DNA of 64,000 bases from Hydrogenophilus sp. (GTDB lineage: Bacteria; Pseudomonadota; Gammaproteobacteria; Burkholderiales; Thiobacillaceae), in contig DYFK01000003.1 of the NCBI GenBank assembly GCA_020725265.1, positions 144,208 to 208,207 of the forward strand, written 5' to 3'. The translations under genes and the position numbers were made by a program. Shown piece after piece: positions 46,666-55,280 of the stretch (the first letter of the stretch is position 1; every line of letters begins with the position of its first letter). The notes below the pieces were generated by a model, which was not told where the DNA came from, did no database searches, and saw only the letters and a program-made list of their open reading frames with translations.

Positions 46666-48102
46666 ATGGCATGGATGGAAACCGCCCTGATCTGGTTCCG
46701 GCGCGACCTGCGCGCCCGCGACAACGCCGCCCTGAGCCAGGCGCTGGCCGCCGCCCGCCGCGCGCGCGCGGTGTTCGTGTTCGATACCGACATCCTCGAC
46801 GCGCTGCCCGACCGCGCCGATCGCCGGGTCGAATTCATCCTGGCCTCCGTGCTCGCGCTCCGCGCCACGCTACGCGCCCGCGGTGGCGATCTCGACATCC
46901 GCCACGGCAGCGCCCGCGCCCTGATTCCGGCGCTGGCCGCCGAAGCCGGCGCCGGCGCGGTGTTCGCCGCGCGCGATTACGAACCGTTCGCCACCGCCCG
47001 CGACGCCGCCGTCGACGCCGCGCTGCGCGCCGATGGCCGCGCGCTGCGCCTGGTCAAGGACCAGGTGATCTTCGATACCGACGAATTGCGCACCGCCGCC
47101 GGCGGCCCTTACCACGTGTTCACGCCCTACCGGCGCGCCTGGCTGGCCCGCCTGGGCGAGTCCGACCACGCCGCCTGGCCGGTCGACGAACGGCTCGACC
47201 GCCTGCTGCCGGCGACCGCCGCCACACCCGATGCGGCCATGCTCGGCTTCCGCGCCGGCGGTCTCGCCGGATTACCGGTGACGCCGGGCGAAGCCGGCGC
47301 CCGGGCACTGCTCGACGACTTCATGGCGCGCATCGACCGTTACCACGAAACGCGTGATTTCCCGGCCGTGAAAGGCCCCTCCTACCTGTCCGCGCATCTG
47401 CGTTTCGGCACCGTGTCGATCCGCGAACTGGTCCGCCTGGCCGCGCGCCGGCCCGGCGAGGGCGCGGCGGTCTGGCTGTCCGAACTGGTCTGGCGCGAGT
47501 TCTACCAGATGCTGCTGTGGCATTACCCGGACACCGCCACGCGCTGCTTCCAGCGCAAGTTCGACGCCATCGCCTGGCCCGATCCGCCCGGCCATTTCGA
47601 AGCCTGGCGCGAGGCCCGCACCGGCTACCCGATCATCGACGCGGCCATGCGCCAGCTCGAACACAGCGGCTACATGCACAACCGGCTGCGCATGCTCACG
47701 GCCAGCTTCCTGGTCAAGGATCTGCGCGTCGACTGGCGCCGGGGCGAGCGCCATTTCGCCGAAAAACTGCTTGATTACGATCAGGCCGCCAACGTCGGCG
47801 GCTGGCAATGGAGCGCCGGCGTCGGCACCGACGCGCAACCGTGGTTCCGGGTCTTCAACCCGGTCACGCAATCGCGCCGGTTCGATCCGGATGGCCGCTT
47901 CATCCGTCGTTACCTGCCGGAACTGGCGGCGCTGCCGGCCGGTTTCGTTCACGCGCCCTGGACCCTGCCGGCCGCCGAACAGGCCCGCCTGGGCGTGGTG
48001 ATCGGCCGCGACTACCCGCCGCCGCTGGTCGATCATGCCGCCGCGCGCGCCGCCACCCTGACGCTGTTCAAGGACGCCGCCGGCAAAACCATGTTTGAAT
48101 AA
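46666..48102 (+). CDS. phr: Deoxyribodipyrimidine photolyase (class I CPD)
   Basis: 478 residues; a second in-frame ATG at 46675 ([20 protein letters not shown]) may be the true start. N-terminal antenna-binding domain and C-terminal FAD domain: [67 protein letters not shown]. Repairs cyclobutane dimers with blue light. Expressed opposite to the pyr operon. Confidence 0.94.
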   Translation: MAWMETALIWFRRDLRARDNAALSQALAAARRARAVFVFDTDILDALPDRADRRVEFILASVLALRATLRARGGDLDIRHGSARALIPALAAEAGAGAVFAARDYEPFATARDAAVDAALRADGRALRLVKDQVIFDTDELRTAAGGPYHVFTPYRRAWLARLGESDHAAWPVDERLDRLLPATAATPDAAMLGFRAGGLAGLPVTPGEAGARALLDDFMARIDRYHETRDFPAVKGPSYLSAHLRFGTVSIRELVRLAARRPGEGAAVWLSELVWREFYQMLLWHYPDTATRCFQRKFDAIAWPDPPGHFEAWREARTGYPIIDAAMRQLEHSGYMHNRLRMLTASFLVKDLRVDWRRGERHFAEKLLDYDQAANVGGWQWSAGVGTDAQPWFRVFNPVTQSRRFDPDGRFIRRYLPELAALPAGFVHAPWTLPAAEQARLGVVIGRDYPPPLVDHAAARAATLTLFKDAAGKTMFE

Positions 48103-48170
48103 CCCTTCGACCGGCCCGCCGGCACGTCCCCCGCCGCGCCGGCATGCCCACCAGACAGGAGGATTCCGAC

Positions 48171-50939
48171 ATGCGCAAGTTCGTATTCGCCTTCGCCGAA
48201 GGCGACGGCAAGAACAAGAAACTGCTCGGCGGCAAGGGCGCCAACCTGTGCGAAATGACCCGGATCGGCCTCAACGTGCCGCCCGGCTTCGTGATTTCCA
48301 CCGAAGCCTGTCTGGCTTTCCTTGAAGCGCCGGCCAGCGGCCTGCCGGACGGCGTCATGGAACAGACCCGCCTGGCGATGGCGGCGGTGGAGGCGCAATC
48401 CGGCAAGACCTTCGGCGGTCGCGACAACCCGCTGCTGGTCTCGGTGCGTTCCGGCTCGGCGCTGTCCATGCCGGGCATGATGGACACCATCCTCAACCTG
48501 GGCCTCAACCCGGACACCCTGCAAGGCCTGATCCGCCAGACCGGCAACGAGCGCTTCGGTTACGACGCTTACCGCCGCTTCATCCAGTTGTTCGGCAAGG
48601 TGGCGCTGGGCGTGCCGGAAGCCGAATTCGACGCCGAGTTCGACGCGGTCAAGCAGGACGCCGGCGTCAAGCAGGACGTCGGCCTGTCCGCCGCGCATCT
48701 CGCCGACATCGCCGAACGCTTCCTGGCGGTGGTGGAGCGCGTCACCGGCAAGCCCTTCCCGATGGACCCCTACGAACAACTGGAGATCGCCATCCAGGCG
48801 GTGTTCAACTCGTGGTCCGGCAAGCGCGCGGTGGATTACCGGCGCGAATTCAGGATCACCCCGGAGATGGCCAACGGCACGGCGGTCAACGTCGTCGCCA
48901 TGGTGTTCGGCAACATGGGCGACGATTCCGCCACCGGCGTCGGCTTCACGCGCGACCCCGGCACCGGCGAGAACGTCATGTTCGGCGAATACCTGACCAA
49001 CGCGCAGGGCGAGGACGTGGTCGCCGGCATCCGCACGCCGAAGCCGGTGGCCGAGCTGGAAAAGGAGATGCCCGACCTCTACCGCCAGCTCGTGCAACTG
49101 CGCGACCAGTTGGAAGCGCACTACAAGGAAGTGCAGGACTACGAGTACACCATCGAGAAGGGCACGCTGTACTGCCTGCAAACCCGCAACGGCAAGATGA
49201 ACGCCACCGCGCTGGTGCGCAGCTCCGTCGAGATGGTCGGCGAAGGATTGATCGACAAGCGCCAGGCGTTGCTGCGCATCCAGCCGGAAATGCTCGAACA
49301 ACTGCTGTTCCCGCGCCTCGACCCGAAAGCCGGCGCGCGCGCCATCGCCCGCGGCCTGCCCGCCTCGCCGGGCGCGGCCAGCGGCATCGCCGTGTTCGAC
49401 GCCGACCGCGCCGAGCGACTCGGCCGCGCCGGCGAGAAGGTCATCCTGGTGCGCGAGGAGACCAAGCCGGAGGACATCCACGGCTTCTTCGCCGCGCAGG
49501 GCATCCTCACCAGCCGCGGCGGCAAGACCAGCCACGCCGCCGTGGTGGCGCGCGGCATGGGCAAGCCCTGCGTCGCGGGCGCCGAGGGCATCCACGTCGA
49601 CGTGCGCATGCGCCAGGCCGTGGTGGGCGAGCACCTCTTCCACGAGGGCGACGTCATCACCCTCGACGGCACCTCGGGCCGCGTCTTCCTGGGCGAGGTG
49701 CCCATGATCGAGGCGGAGTTCTCGGCGGAGCTCGCCACCCTGCTGGGATGGGCGGACGAGCACGCGCGGCTCAAGGTCATGGCCAACGCCGACACCCCCG
49801 AGGATGCGCAACGGGCGCTCAGGTTCGGCGCCATGGGCATCGGGCTCGCGCGCACCGAGCGCATGTTCAACGCCGTGGACCGCCTGCCCATCGTGGTGGA
49901 GATGATCGTCGCCGAGACGGCGGCCGACCGCCAGGCGGCGCTCAACAAGCTGCTGCCCATCCAGCGCGCCGACTTCATGGGGCTGTTCCGGGCCATGGCG
50001 CCGCGGCCGGTAACCATACGCCTCCTGGACCCGCCCATCCACGAGTTCCTGCCCTCGGAGCGGCAGCTGGTGGAGGAGCTCGCCCAGCTTCGGCACCTGG
50101 GCGACACCGTGCGCGGCATGCAGGTGCTGCACGAGGCGGTGGAGTTCATGTACCGCACCCGCGACACCCATCCCCAGGTCGCCACCCCCGCCGACCCGGT
50201 GCTGGTGGACGAGGCCATCCAGAAGAAGGAGGCCATCCTGAGGAAGGTGCGCGCGCTCTCCGAGATCAACCCCATGCTGGGCCACCGCGGGGTGCGCCTG
50301 GGGCTCACCTTCCCGGAGATCTACTCCATGCAGATCCGCGCCATCCTGGAGGCCGCCGCCGAGTGCCAGAAGGCCGGCATCGAGGTCCACCCGGAGATCA
50401 TGGTGCCCCAGGTCTGCACCGCCCAGGAACTGAAGCGCGTGAAGGCCTGGGTGGAGGCCGTCCGCCGCGACGTGGAGGCCAGCCACAAACTGCAACTCGC
50501 GTTCAGCTTCGGCACCATGATGGAGGTGGTGCGCGCCTGCCTGCGCGCCGAGAACCTGGCCGAGGAGGCGGAGTTCTTCTCCTTCGGCACCAACGACCTG
50601 ACCCAGGCCACCTTCTCCTTCTCGCGCGAGGACGCCGAGAACAAGTTCCTGCCCATGTACAACCAGAACCGCATCCTGCAGGACAACCCGTTCGAAGTGC
50701 TCGACATCAAGGGCGTCGGCAAGCTCATGCGCCTGGCCGTGGAATGGGGCCGCGCCACCCGCCCGGACATGAAGGTCGGCATCTGCGGCGAACACGGCGG
50801 CCACCCCGCCTCCATCCGCTTCTGCCACCAGATCGGCCTCAGCTACGTCTCCTGCTCCGGCCCGCGCGTACCCATCGCCCGGCTGGCGGCCGCGCACGCG
50901 GCGTTGACGGAGGGGGAGAGTGGGGGGCAGGCGATGTGA
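48171..50939 (+). CDS. ppdK: Pyruvate, phosphate dikinase
   Basis: 922 residues from the ATG at 48171 (AGGAGG upstream). ATP-grasp N-terminal domain (LLGGKGANLCEMTRIGLNVPPGF), central phosphohistidine domain with catalytic H455 (SRGGKTSHAAVVARG) and C-terminal PEP/pyruvate TIM barrel (FGTNDLTQATFSFSRED). Interconverts pyruvate + ATP + Pi and PEP + AMP + PPi. Codon usage changes sharply inside the gene. By hand count, Glu codons are 17 GAA/13 GAG before about 49.3 kb, then 1 GAA/40 GAG to about 50.69 kb, then GAA reappears. The reading frame is intact throughout. Confidence 0.96.
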   Translation: MRKFVFAFAEGDGKNKKLLGGKGANLCEMTRIGLNVPPGFVISTEACLAFLEAPASGLPDGVMEQTRLAMAAVEAQSGKTFGGRDNPLLVSVRSGSALSMPGMMDTILNLGLNPDTLQGLIRQTGNERFGYDAYRRFIQLFGKVALGVPEAEFDAEFDAVKQDAGVKQDVGLSAAHLADIAERFLAVVERVTGKPFPMDPYEQLEIAIQAVFNSWSGKRAVDYRREFRITPEMANGTAVNVVAMVFGNMGDDSATGVGFTRDPGTGENVMFGEYLTNAQGEDVVAGIRTPKPVAELEKEMPDLYRQLVQLRDQLEAHYKEVQDYEYTIEKGTLYCLQTRNGKMNATALVRSSVEMVGEGLIDKRQALLRIQPEMLEQLLFPRLDPKAGARAIARGLPASPGAASGIAVFDADRAERLGRAGEKVILVREETKPEDIHGFFAAQGILTSRGGKTSHAAVVARGMGKPCVAGAEGIHVDVRMRQAVVGEHLFHEGDVITLDGTSGRVFLGEVPMIEAEFSAELATLLGWADEHARLKVMANADTPEDAQRALRFGAMGIGLARTERMFNAVDRLPIVVEMIVAETAADRQAALNKLLPIQRADFMGLFRAMAPRPVTIRLLDPPIHEFLPSERQLVEELAQLRHLGDTVRGMQVLHEAVEFMYRTRDTHPQVATPADPVLVDEAIQKKEAILRKVRALSEINPMLGHRGVRLGLTFPEIYSMQIRAILEAAAECQKAGIEVHPEIMVPQVCTAQELKRVKAWVEAVRRDVEASHKLQLAFSFGTMMEVVRACLRAENLAEEAEFFSFGTNDLTQATFSFSREDAENKFLPMYNQNRILQDNPFEVLDIKGVGKLMRLAVEWGRATRPDMKVGICGEHGGHPASIRFCHQIGLSYVSCSGPRVPIARLAAAHAALTEGESGGQAM

Positions 50940-50989
50940 GAGGGTGGAGGGGAGAGAATGGCCTTATTGATCCGGCCCGAATGACTCCT

Positions 50990-51066
50990 AAACCGTCCCT
51001 CTCCCCCAGCCCCTCCCCCGCAAGCGGGGGAGGGGTGCGCGGCAGCGCGGGAGAGGGAAACCGTCC
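50990..51066. repeat. REP-like palindromic element flanked by a 9-bp direct repeat
   Basis: Core: CCCCTCCCCCGC (51010-51021), AA, GCGGGGGAGGGG (51024-51035), a perfect 12-bp stem. Outer arms CCCTCTCCC and GGGAGAGGG also pair. AAACCGTCC occurs at 50990-50998 and again at 51058-51066, as a target duplication would. It lies just before the toxin remnant. Confidence 0.6.
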
Positions 51067-51136
51067 AGGCAACTCCTCTCAGAAGCGAGACATCAAGCGC
51101 GCCATCGAGATAGCGCGGGCTTTGGATAAGGAGTGA
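51064..51136 (+). pseudogene. 3' remnant of a HigB/RelE-type toxin gene
   Basis: The codons before the TGA at 51134-51136 read NSSQKRDIKRAIEIARALDK, which matches the conserved C-terminus of addiction-module killer proteins (KSSQxxDIxxA). Nothing upstream of the REP-like element encodes the rest of the toxin. It sits directly before the HigA-type antitoxin, as the intact operon would. Confidence 0.7.
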
Positions 51137-51141
51137 ACGCC

Positions 51142-51435
51142 ATGGCCAACTTCGCCCCCTTCGATGCTGGCGATTACCTCGACGATGAAGAAACCATCGC
51201 GGAATACCTGACCGCCGCGCTGGAAGATCCCAATCCCGATGTGTTTCTGACCGCTGTGCGAGATGTGGCCCGCGCTCGTGGCATGGCACAACTCGCGAAG
51301 GATGCGGGCCTCGGTCGCAAGAGCCTTTACAAGGCACTTACGCCAGGCGCCAAACCACGTTATGACACGATGCTGAAGTTACTCCGTGCGCTCGGCGTGA
51401 AGCTCTCGGCCTCACCAGCTGATTCATGCAGTTGA
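51142..51435 (+). CDS. HigA-type addiction module antidote protein
   Basis: 97 residues from the ATG at 51142, with AAGGAG just upstream; a GTG at 51133 is less likely. Matches the antidote family paired with HigB-like killers: FDAGDYLDDEETIAEYLTAALEDPNPD, then an HTH (LAKDAGLGRKSLYKAL) and MLKLLRALGVKL. It binds DNA and neutralises its toxin. The partner toxin upstream survives only as its last codons, so this is an orphan antitoxin, perhaps acting against homologous toxins. Confidence 0.85.
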   Translation: MANFAPFDAGDYLDDEETIAEYLTAALEDPNPDVFLTAVRDVARARGMAQLAKDAGLGRKSLYKALTPGAKPRYDTMLKLLRALGVKLSASPADSCS

Positions 51436-51623
51436 GCAACCTATTTGTATATTTGGAGGCCGATGGACTTCGCGCCGGAACGCGCGCATTCGGAACGCTT
51501 GAACCGGCGCGATTCGGGAGCCTTGTCCTGGGACCAATAGGGCTCACCCCCATTGGCCAGACCCACCCAGTTCCATCACGCCAACCTCATCCACGTCTTC
51601 CACTGCCGACGGCATGCCCGATT

Positions 51624-51643
51624 GACGCCGAACATTCGGCGTC
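51624..51643. promoter_or_regulatory. Perfect inverted repeat upstream of the MBL-fold gene (possible operator)
   Basis: GACGCCGAA-CA-TTCGGCGTC, nine-bp arms, with TATATT 9 nt further on (51652-51657) as a possible -10. The rest of the 256-bp gap (51436-51691) shows no gene. Confidence 0.4.
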
Positions 51644-51691
51644 GTGGCGTCTATATTCCCATGACATTCGTTACAGGATCAGGAGGGGGAG

Positions 51692-52417
51692 ATGGCGATC
51701 ACGAACAAGCAGTCCGGGACCAGCGTGGACGAGGTGGCGGACGGGGTTTACCGCATCAGCACGCCGGTGACCATCCCGGGTGGCGGCTTCTCGTTCAACC
51801 AGTACCTGATCGTTGATGACGAGCCTCTGATCTTTCACACAGGGCCTCGGAGGATGTTTCCGCTCGTGCGGGAAGCGGTTGCCAGCGTGCTTCCGCCCGA
51901 ACGTCTTCGTCACATCGCCTTCTCGCACGTCGAGGCCGACGAGTGCGGGTCGCTCAATGAATGGCTTGCCGTGGCGCCGCGATCGGCGCCCCTGTGCGGA
52001 AGCATCGCGGCGATGGTCTCCATTGATGACCTTGCCGACCGGCCGCCGCGCGCGCTCGCCGATGGGGAGTTGCTCTCGCTTGGGAAGCGCGCCGTCCGAT
52101 GGTTTGACACGCCTCATCTCCCGCACGGCTGGGAATGCGGTTTCCTGATGGAGGAACGGACCGGCACGCTCCTGTGTGGCGACCTGTTCACCCAGGGCGG
52201 CGCCGACAATCCGGCCGTGACCGAGTTGGACATCCTCGCGCCCAGCGAGGCGTTCCGTCATGCCATGGACTACTTCTCTCACACGAAGAATGCGCGCCCG
52301 ATGCTGGAGAGATTGGCGGCGGCCGGTCCCACCACGCTTGCGTGCATGCATGGCAGCGCATGGCGCGGCGACGGCGCGAAGCTCCTGCGCGCGCTCGCGG
52401 ATGCGCTTTGCGCCTGA
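51692..52417 (+). CDS. MBL-fold protein of the flavodiiron-like (ODP) type
   Basis: 241 residues (AGGAGG upstream). The metal site follows the flavodiiron pattern H-x-E-x-D (SHVEADECGSL), then HLPHGWECG, LLCGDLFT and CMHGSAWRGD, so a non-haem di-iron or zinc centre is likely. No flavodoxin domain is attached. It could be an oxygen/NO-related sensor or reductase component or a hydrolase; not assignable. Between an orphan antitoxin and a convergent methyltransferase. Confidence 0.85.
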   Translation: MAITNKQSGTSVDEVADGVYRISTPVTIPGGGFSFNQYLIVDDEPLIFHTGPRRMFPLVREAVASVLPPERLRHIAFSHVEADECGSLNEWLAVAPRSAPLCGSIAAMVSIDDLADRPPRALADGELLSLGKRAVRWFDTPHLPHGWECGFLMEERTGTLLCGDLFTQGGADNPAVTELDILAPSEAFRHAMDYFSHTKNARPMLERLAAAGPTTLACMHGSAWRGDGAKLLRALADALCA

Positions 52418-52459
52418 AGACCGAGCGGGCTGTCCCTTGTTTGCAGCGCCCGCCCGACC

Positions 52460-53206
52460 TCACCGCGCCATCAGCGCGAACACCCCCCAGCCCAGGTATT
52501 CACGCGTAAAGGTGGCGTGGCGCCCGGGTTCGGAGGTGAGTCGGGCGCGTACCTCGCTCGCCAGTTCGTCGTCGGGATTGGCGTCCAGCCAGCGGCGCAT
52601 GGTGAGCCATTTGGCCGCCTCGTACCGATCCCAGCCGTCCTGATCCGCCAGCACCATTTCAACGACGTCGTAGCCGAGGCGGCCGAACGATGCGAGCAGT
52701 TCGGGAAGCGTCGAAAAGTCGGAGATGGCGTTGGCAAGGCATCCCCTGGCGATCTCCTCCGTCGGCGGCAACCGCCGCCAGAACGGTTCGCCGATGAGGA
52801 GGATTCCGCCGGCGCGCAGGCTCCGCGCCAGAAGTTCGATGGTGCCGGCGATGCCCCCGCCGATCCAGCTGGCACCGACACAGGCCGCCACATCGACCTT
52901 CCCGGCGGAGACATGGCCGGCGGCATCGCCATGGATGAACTCGACGCGATCGACGACATCGAGCTCCACCGCGCGGCGTCTGGCCTGCTCGGTGAACAAC
53001 CGGCTCATGTCGATGCCGGTGCCGACGATGCCGTGATCGCGTGCCCAGGTGCACAGCATCTCCCCCGAGCCGCTGCCGAGATCGAGCACGCGGGCCCCCG
53101 TTTCCAGCCGCAGCGCCGCGCCGAGCGTGGCGAGCTTTTCGGGCGTGATCGGGTTGTGGATGCGGTGGGCGCTTTCCGTGATGTTGAATATCCGTGGGAT
53201 GTCCAC
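52460..53206 (-). CDS. Class I SAM-dependent methyltransferase
   Basis: 248 residues from a GTG at 53206 with AAGGAAA 8 nt upstream; no better start exists, since upstream codons run into repeat DNA. SAM motif I is VLDLGSGSGEML; motif II DVAACVGASWIGGG; then GGILLIGEPFWRRLP. The N-terminus IPRIFNITESAHRIHNPIT resembles UbiE-like small-molecule methyltransferases. Substrate unknown; it could tailor the NRPS product encoded 2 kb away, but it is separated from it by repeats. Confidence 0.85.
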   Translation of the reverse strand: MDIPRIFNITESAHRIHNPITPEKLATLGAALRLETGARVLDLGSGSGEMLCTWARDHGIVGTGIDMSRLFTEQARRRAVELDVVDRVEFIHGDAAGHVSAGKVDVAACVGASWIGGGIAGTIELLARSLRAGGILLIGEPFWRRLPPTEEIARGCLANAISDFSTLPELLASFGRLGYDVVEMVLADQDGWDRYEAAKWLTMRRWLDANPDDELASEVRARLTSEPGRHATFTREYLGWGVFALMAR

Positions 53207-53308
53207 CGTGAAATTTCCTTGAAAGTACGGGATGAGTGGGCCGCCAAGGACTGCGCCCACGGGTGCTCGGGGCCGGAGCCCTCCGGCTGGAGATCCTGTC
53301 TCATATCC

Positions 53309-53419
53309 GGGCACTTCGAAAAACCCGTCATTCCCTGCGAGGCCGGGAATCCGGTGCCTTGATTTTACTGGGCTCCCGCCTGCGCGGCAGCGACGAAATG
53401 AGGAGTTTTCGAGGTGCCC
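53309..53419. mobile_element. MITE-like palindromic element
   Basis: Terminal inverted repeats: left GGGCACTTCGAAAAAC (53309-53324), right AGTTTTCGAGGTGCCC (53404-53419), matching at 13 of 16 positions in complement. Inside, CGTCATTCCC and a GC-rich CCCGCCTGCGCGG arm form a second, degenerate palindrome of the kind seen in proteobacterial genomic repeats. No coding capacity. It lies immediately upstream of the methyltransferase start. Confidence 0.6.
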
Positions 53420-53498
53420 ATCCGCCATTCGGGGTTCCCGTCCCGCGCCCGTGGACGCGGGACACACCCAGCTTTACGTCGTCACGTACGCATCGGCT

Positions 53499-53842
53499 TC
53501 AGGGCGGCCACCACTGCCCGTGCAGCGCCTGCCACCCCGCGTACTCGGACGGCCGCAAACCATCTCGCGCCAGCACGCCATCGTGCAGCCGCCGGAGTTC
53601 TTCGACGATCAGGGCCTGTACGTCGGACCGCGCTTGCTCCGGAACCCGCTCCGCCACCGATCGCCAGATGCTGGACGGCGGGTCAATCGCCGGATTGGCG
53701 ATGATCTCGCGGATGCTTTGTTTGATGAGGTCACGCCAGGCCAGGCGCGGGGGTCCGGGCTCCGCGAGTTCCTTTTGATCGCCAGATATTCCTGCGTCGA
53801 ACGTTCATGGGCCCAGACGTATAGGTCGCGCGGCAATTCCAC
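53499..53842 (-). pseudogene. Small hypothetical gene broken by a one-base frameshift
   Basis: Reading leftward from a GTG at 53842: ELPRDLYVWAHERSTQEYLA, then the frame is lost at a run of four T (53773-53776, AAAA on the coding strand). One extra A restores a continuous protein: KELAEPGPPRLAWRDLIKQ, ALIVEELRRLHDGVLARDGL, PSEYAGWQALHGQWWPP, stop at 53499. About 114 residues in all. It faintly recalls the C-terminal part of some Fic-like proteins, not enough to name it. Upstream there is no good RBS, so it may also be N-terminally truncated. 53420-53498 and 53843-53891 hold nothing recognised. Confidence 0.45.
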
Positions 53843-53891
53843 CCCGGGTCATTTCATATACGCCCAGCATGGCGCTGGCTGTAGGTGGACG

Positions 53892-54629
53892 TCAGGAGTT
53901 TGGCAGCCCATCGCCGTGCCAGACGATGTCCAGGCGGGCGGACGAACCCGGGGCCACGATCACGGCGAGCGCGGCCTTGAATCCGGGCGGCGCGGGCAAA
54001 TCCCGGATCAGCGCGTGGTGGCTGCCGTCGGCGGTGGGCAGGAGCAGGCCATCCGCCGTTTCGGCGAGGAGATCAGGGGCCGGGACGGCGGCCGCGAGCC
54101 CGTCGCCGGTTGCCTTGAGATAGGCCTCCCAACGCGTCCAGGACTGGTGGAAGCGGGCCAGGCGGGTGTCGCCTTCGACGGCGCGCAGGCGTTCGATCTC
54201 GAACGGCGGCAGAGCCTGGAGGGCGAGCTCGAGCGGGTCGATGGCGGGGTCGATGCGTTCGATGTCGATGCCCACCGGCCCGCATGCGCGCACCGCCACC
54301 AGCAGCCAGCCATGGCTGTGGGAGACGTTGAATTCCGGTGGCGGCGGCGTGCTTTGCCGGAGCCCGGGTTTGCCGTGCGCTCCCGGGACGAATACCAGGC
54401 TGGCCGGCGGCCGCGCCAGGTATCCGGCCAGGATGCGGCGCGTGAGGATGCGCGCCAGCAGGAATTCCTCGCGCGCGGCATCGACCCGGTAGCGGGCGCC
54501 GCGCGCGAGTTCGTCGGCGGACAGGATAGCCGCCGACATCGCCAGTTCGGCGCGGTGTTGATCCAGCCGGCAGCCATGAATGTGGACGATGGGCAATTCC
54601 CGCCCCCGGAAAAAGGTCAATGTTATCAA
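53892..54629 (-). CDS. 4'-phosphopantetheinyl transferase (Sfp/AcpT superfamily)
   Basis: Up to 245 residues. The PPTase motifs are present: FNVSHSHGWLLVAV, VGIDIERIDPAID (metal-binding Asp/Glu) and SWTRWEAYLKATGDGL, the WxxKEAxxKAxG motif with Arg-Trp in place of Lys before Glu. The first in-frame start is a TTG at 54629; a later TTG is also possible, so the N-terminus is uncertain. It should convert apo carrier domains of the adjacent NRPS into holo form. Divergently transcribed from the Gp88-like gene. Confidence 0.85.
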   Translation of the reverse strand: MITLTFFRGRELPIVHIHGCRLDQHRAELAMSAAILSADELARGARYRVDAAREEFLLARILTRRILAGYLARPPASLVFVPGAHGKPGLRQSTPPPPEFNVSHSHGWLLVAVRACGPVGIDIERIDPAIDPLELALQALPPFEIERLRAVEGDTRLARFHQSWTRWEAYLKATGDGLAAAVPAPDLLAETADGLLLPTADGSHHALIRDLPAPPGFKAALAVIVAPGSSARLDIVWHGDGLPNS

Positions 54630-54632
54630 TGA

Positions 54633-54638
54633 TATACT
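54633..54638 (+). promoter_or_regulatory. Possible -10 element for the Gp88-NRPS operon
   Basis: TATACT, 47 nt before the ATG at 54685, in the AT-richer divergent region (TGTTATCAATGATATACT). The -35 is unclear. Confidence 0.35.
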
Positions 54639-54684
54639 CGCGACCCTTTGTCATCCGGCCGGCCCGGTCCCGCGTGCTGCATCC

Positions 54685-55272
54685 ATGTCCTTGAAATTGT
54701 TGTGCAAATTTGGCACCGACAAGACCGGCGACGACACCCTGTTGTTGAACATGGGCAGCGCCATGCGCTGCGTGGCGCGCGACCGCTGCCAGGTGCTGCT
54801 GGACGGGCGCAAGTGCTATCCGGCCCAGGTGGAGCGGCTGCATCCGGTGGTGAAGGCCTTCCGTGACCGCCAGCAGGCGTACTGGGAAGCGCACGACGCC
54901 GAGCGCATCGCCCGCGACATCCTGGACAAGATCGAGGGCCGCGATCCGGCCACCCGCTTTTTCCGTTTCAACGAATCCGGCGATTTCGCCTCCCAGGACT
55001 GCGTGGACAAACTCTCGGCGATCGCGCGCATGCTGAAACAAGCCGCCGGCATCGTCACCTACGGTTTCACCGCGCGCGACGATCTGGATTTCTCGCGCGC
55101 CGAATTCCTGGTCAAGGGCTCCGGCCACGACGCCGGCAACAACGGCCGCAGCGTGGTCATCGGCGCGGGCGAACCGGTGCCCGAGGGCTACGCGCGCTGC
55201 CCCGAGGACTGCCGGACCTGCGATCTGTGCATGCGTCCCACCGGGGTGAACATCGCCTTCATCGAACGCTGA
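54685..55272 (+). CDS. Gp88-like protein upstream of the NRPS
   Basis: 195 residues from the ATG at 54685. The pattern resembles phage gene-product-88 proteins: NMGSAMRCVARDRCQVLLDG with CYPAQVERLHP, FFRFNESGDFASQDCVDKL, IVTYGFTARDDLDFS, and a C-terminal Cys cluster C-x3-C-x2-C-x2-C (RCPEDCRTCDLC). The Cys residues suggest a zinc or iron-sulphur site. No function is established for the family to my knowledge. It ends 8 bp before the NRPS start and is presumably co-transcribed, an unexpected neighbour for an NRPS. Confidence 0.65.
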   Translation: MSLKLLCKFGTDKTGDDTLLLNMGSAMRCVARDRCQVLLDGRKCYPAQVERLHPVVKAFRDRQQAYWEAHDAERIARDILDKIEGRDPATRFFRFNESGDFASQDCVDKLSAIARMLKQAAGIVTYGFTARDDLDFSRAEFLVKGSGHDAGNNGRSVVIGAGEPVPEGYARCPEDCRTCDLCMRPTGVNIAFIER

Positions 55273-55280
55273 CCGCTGGC

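Noticed and set aside
48033..50897. 954-codon minus-strand open frame opposite ppdK
   Set aside because: Mirror of ppdK codon bias (His/Gln/Val/Leu-rich), no domain; ppdK is certain.
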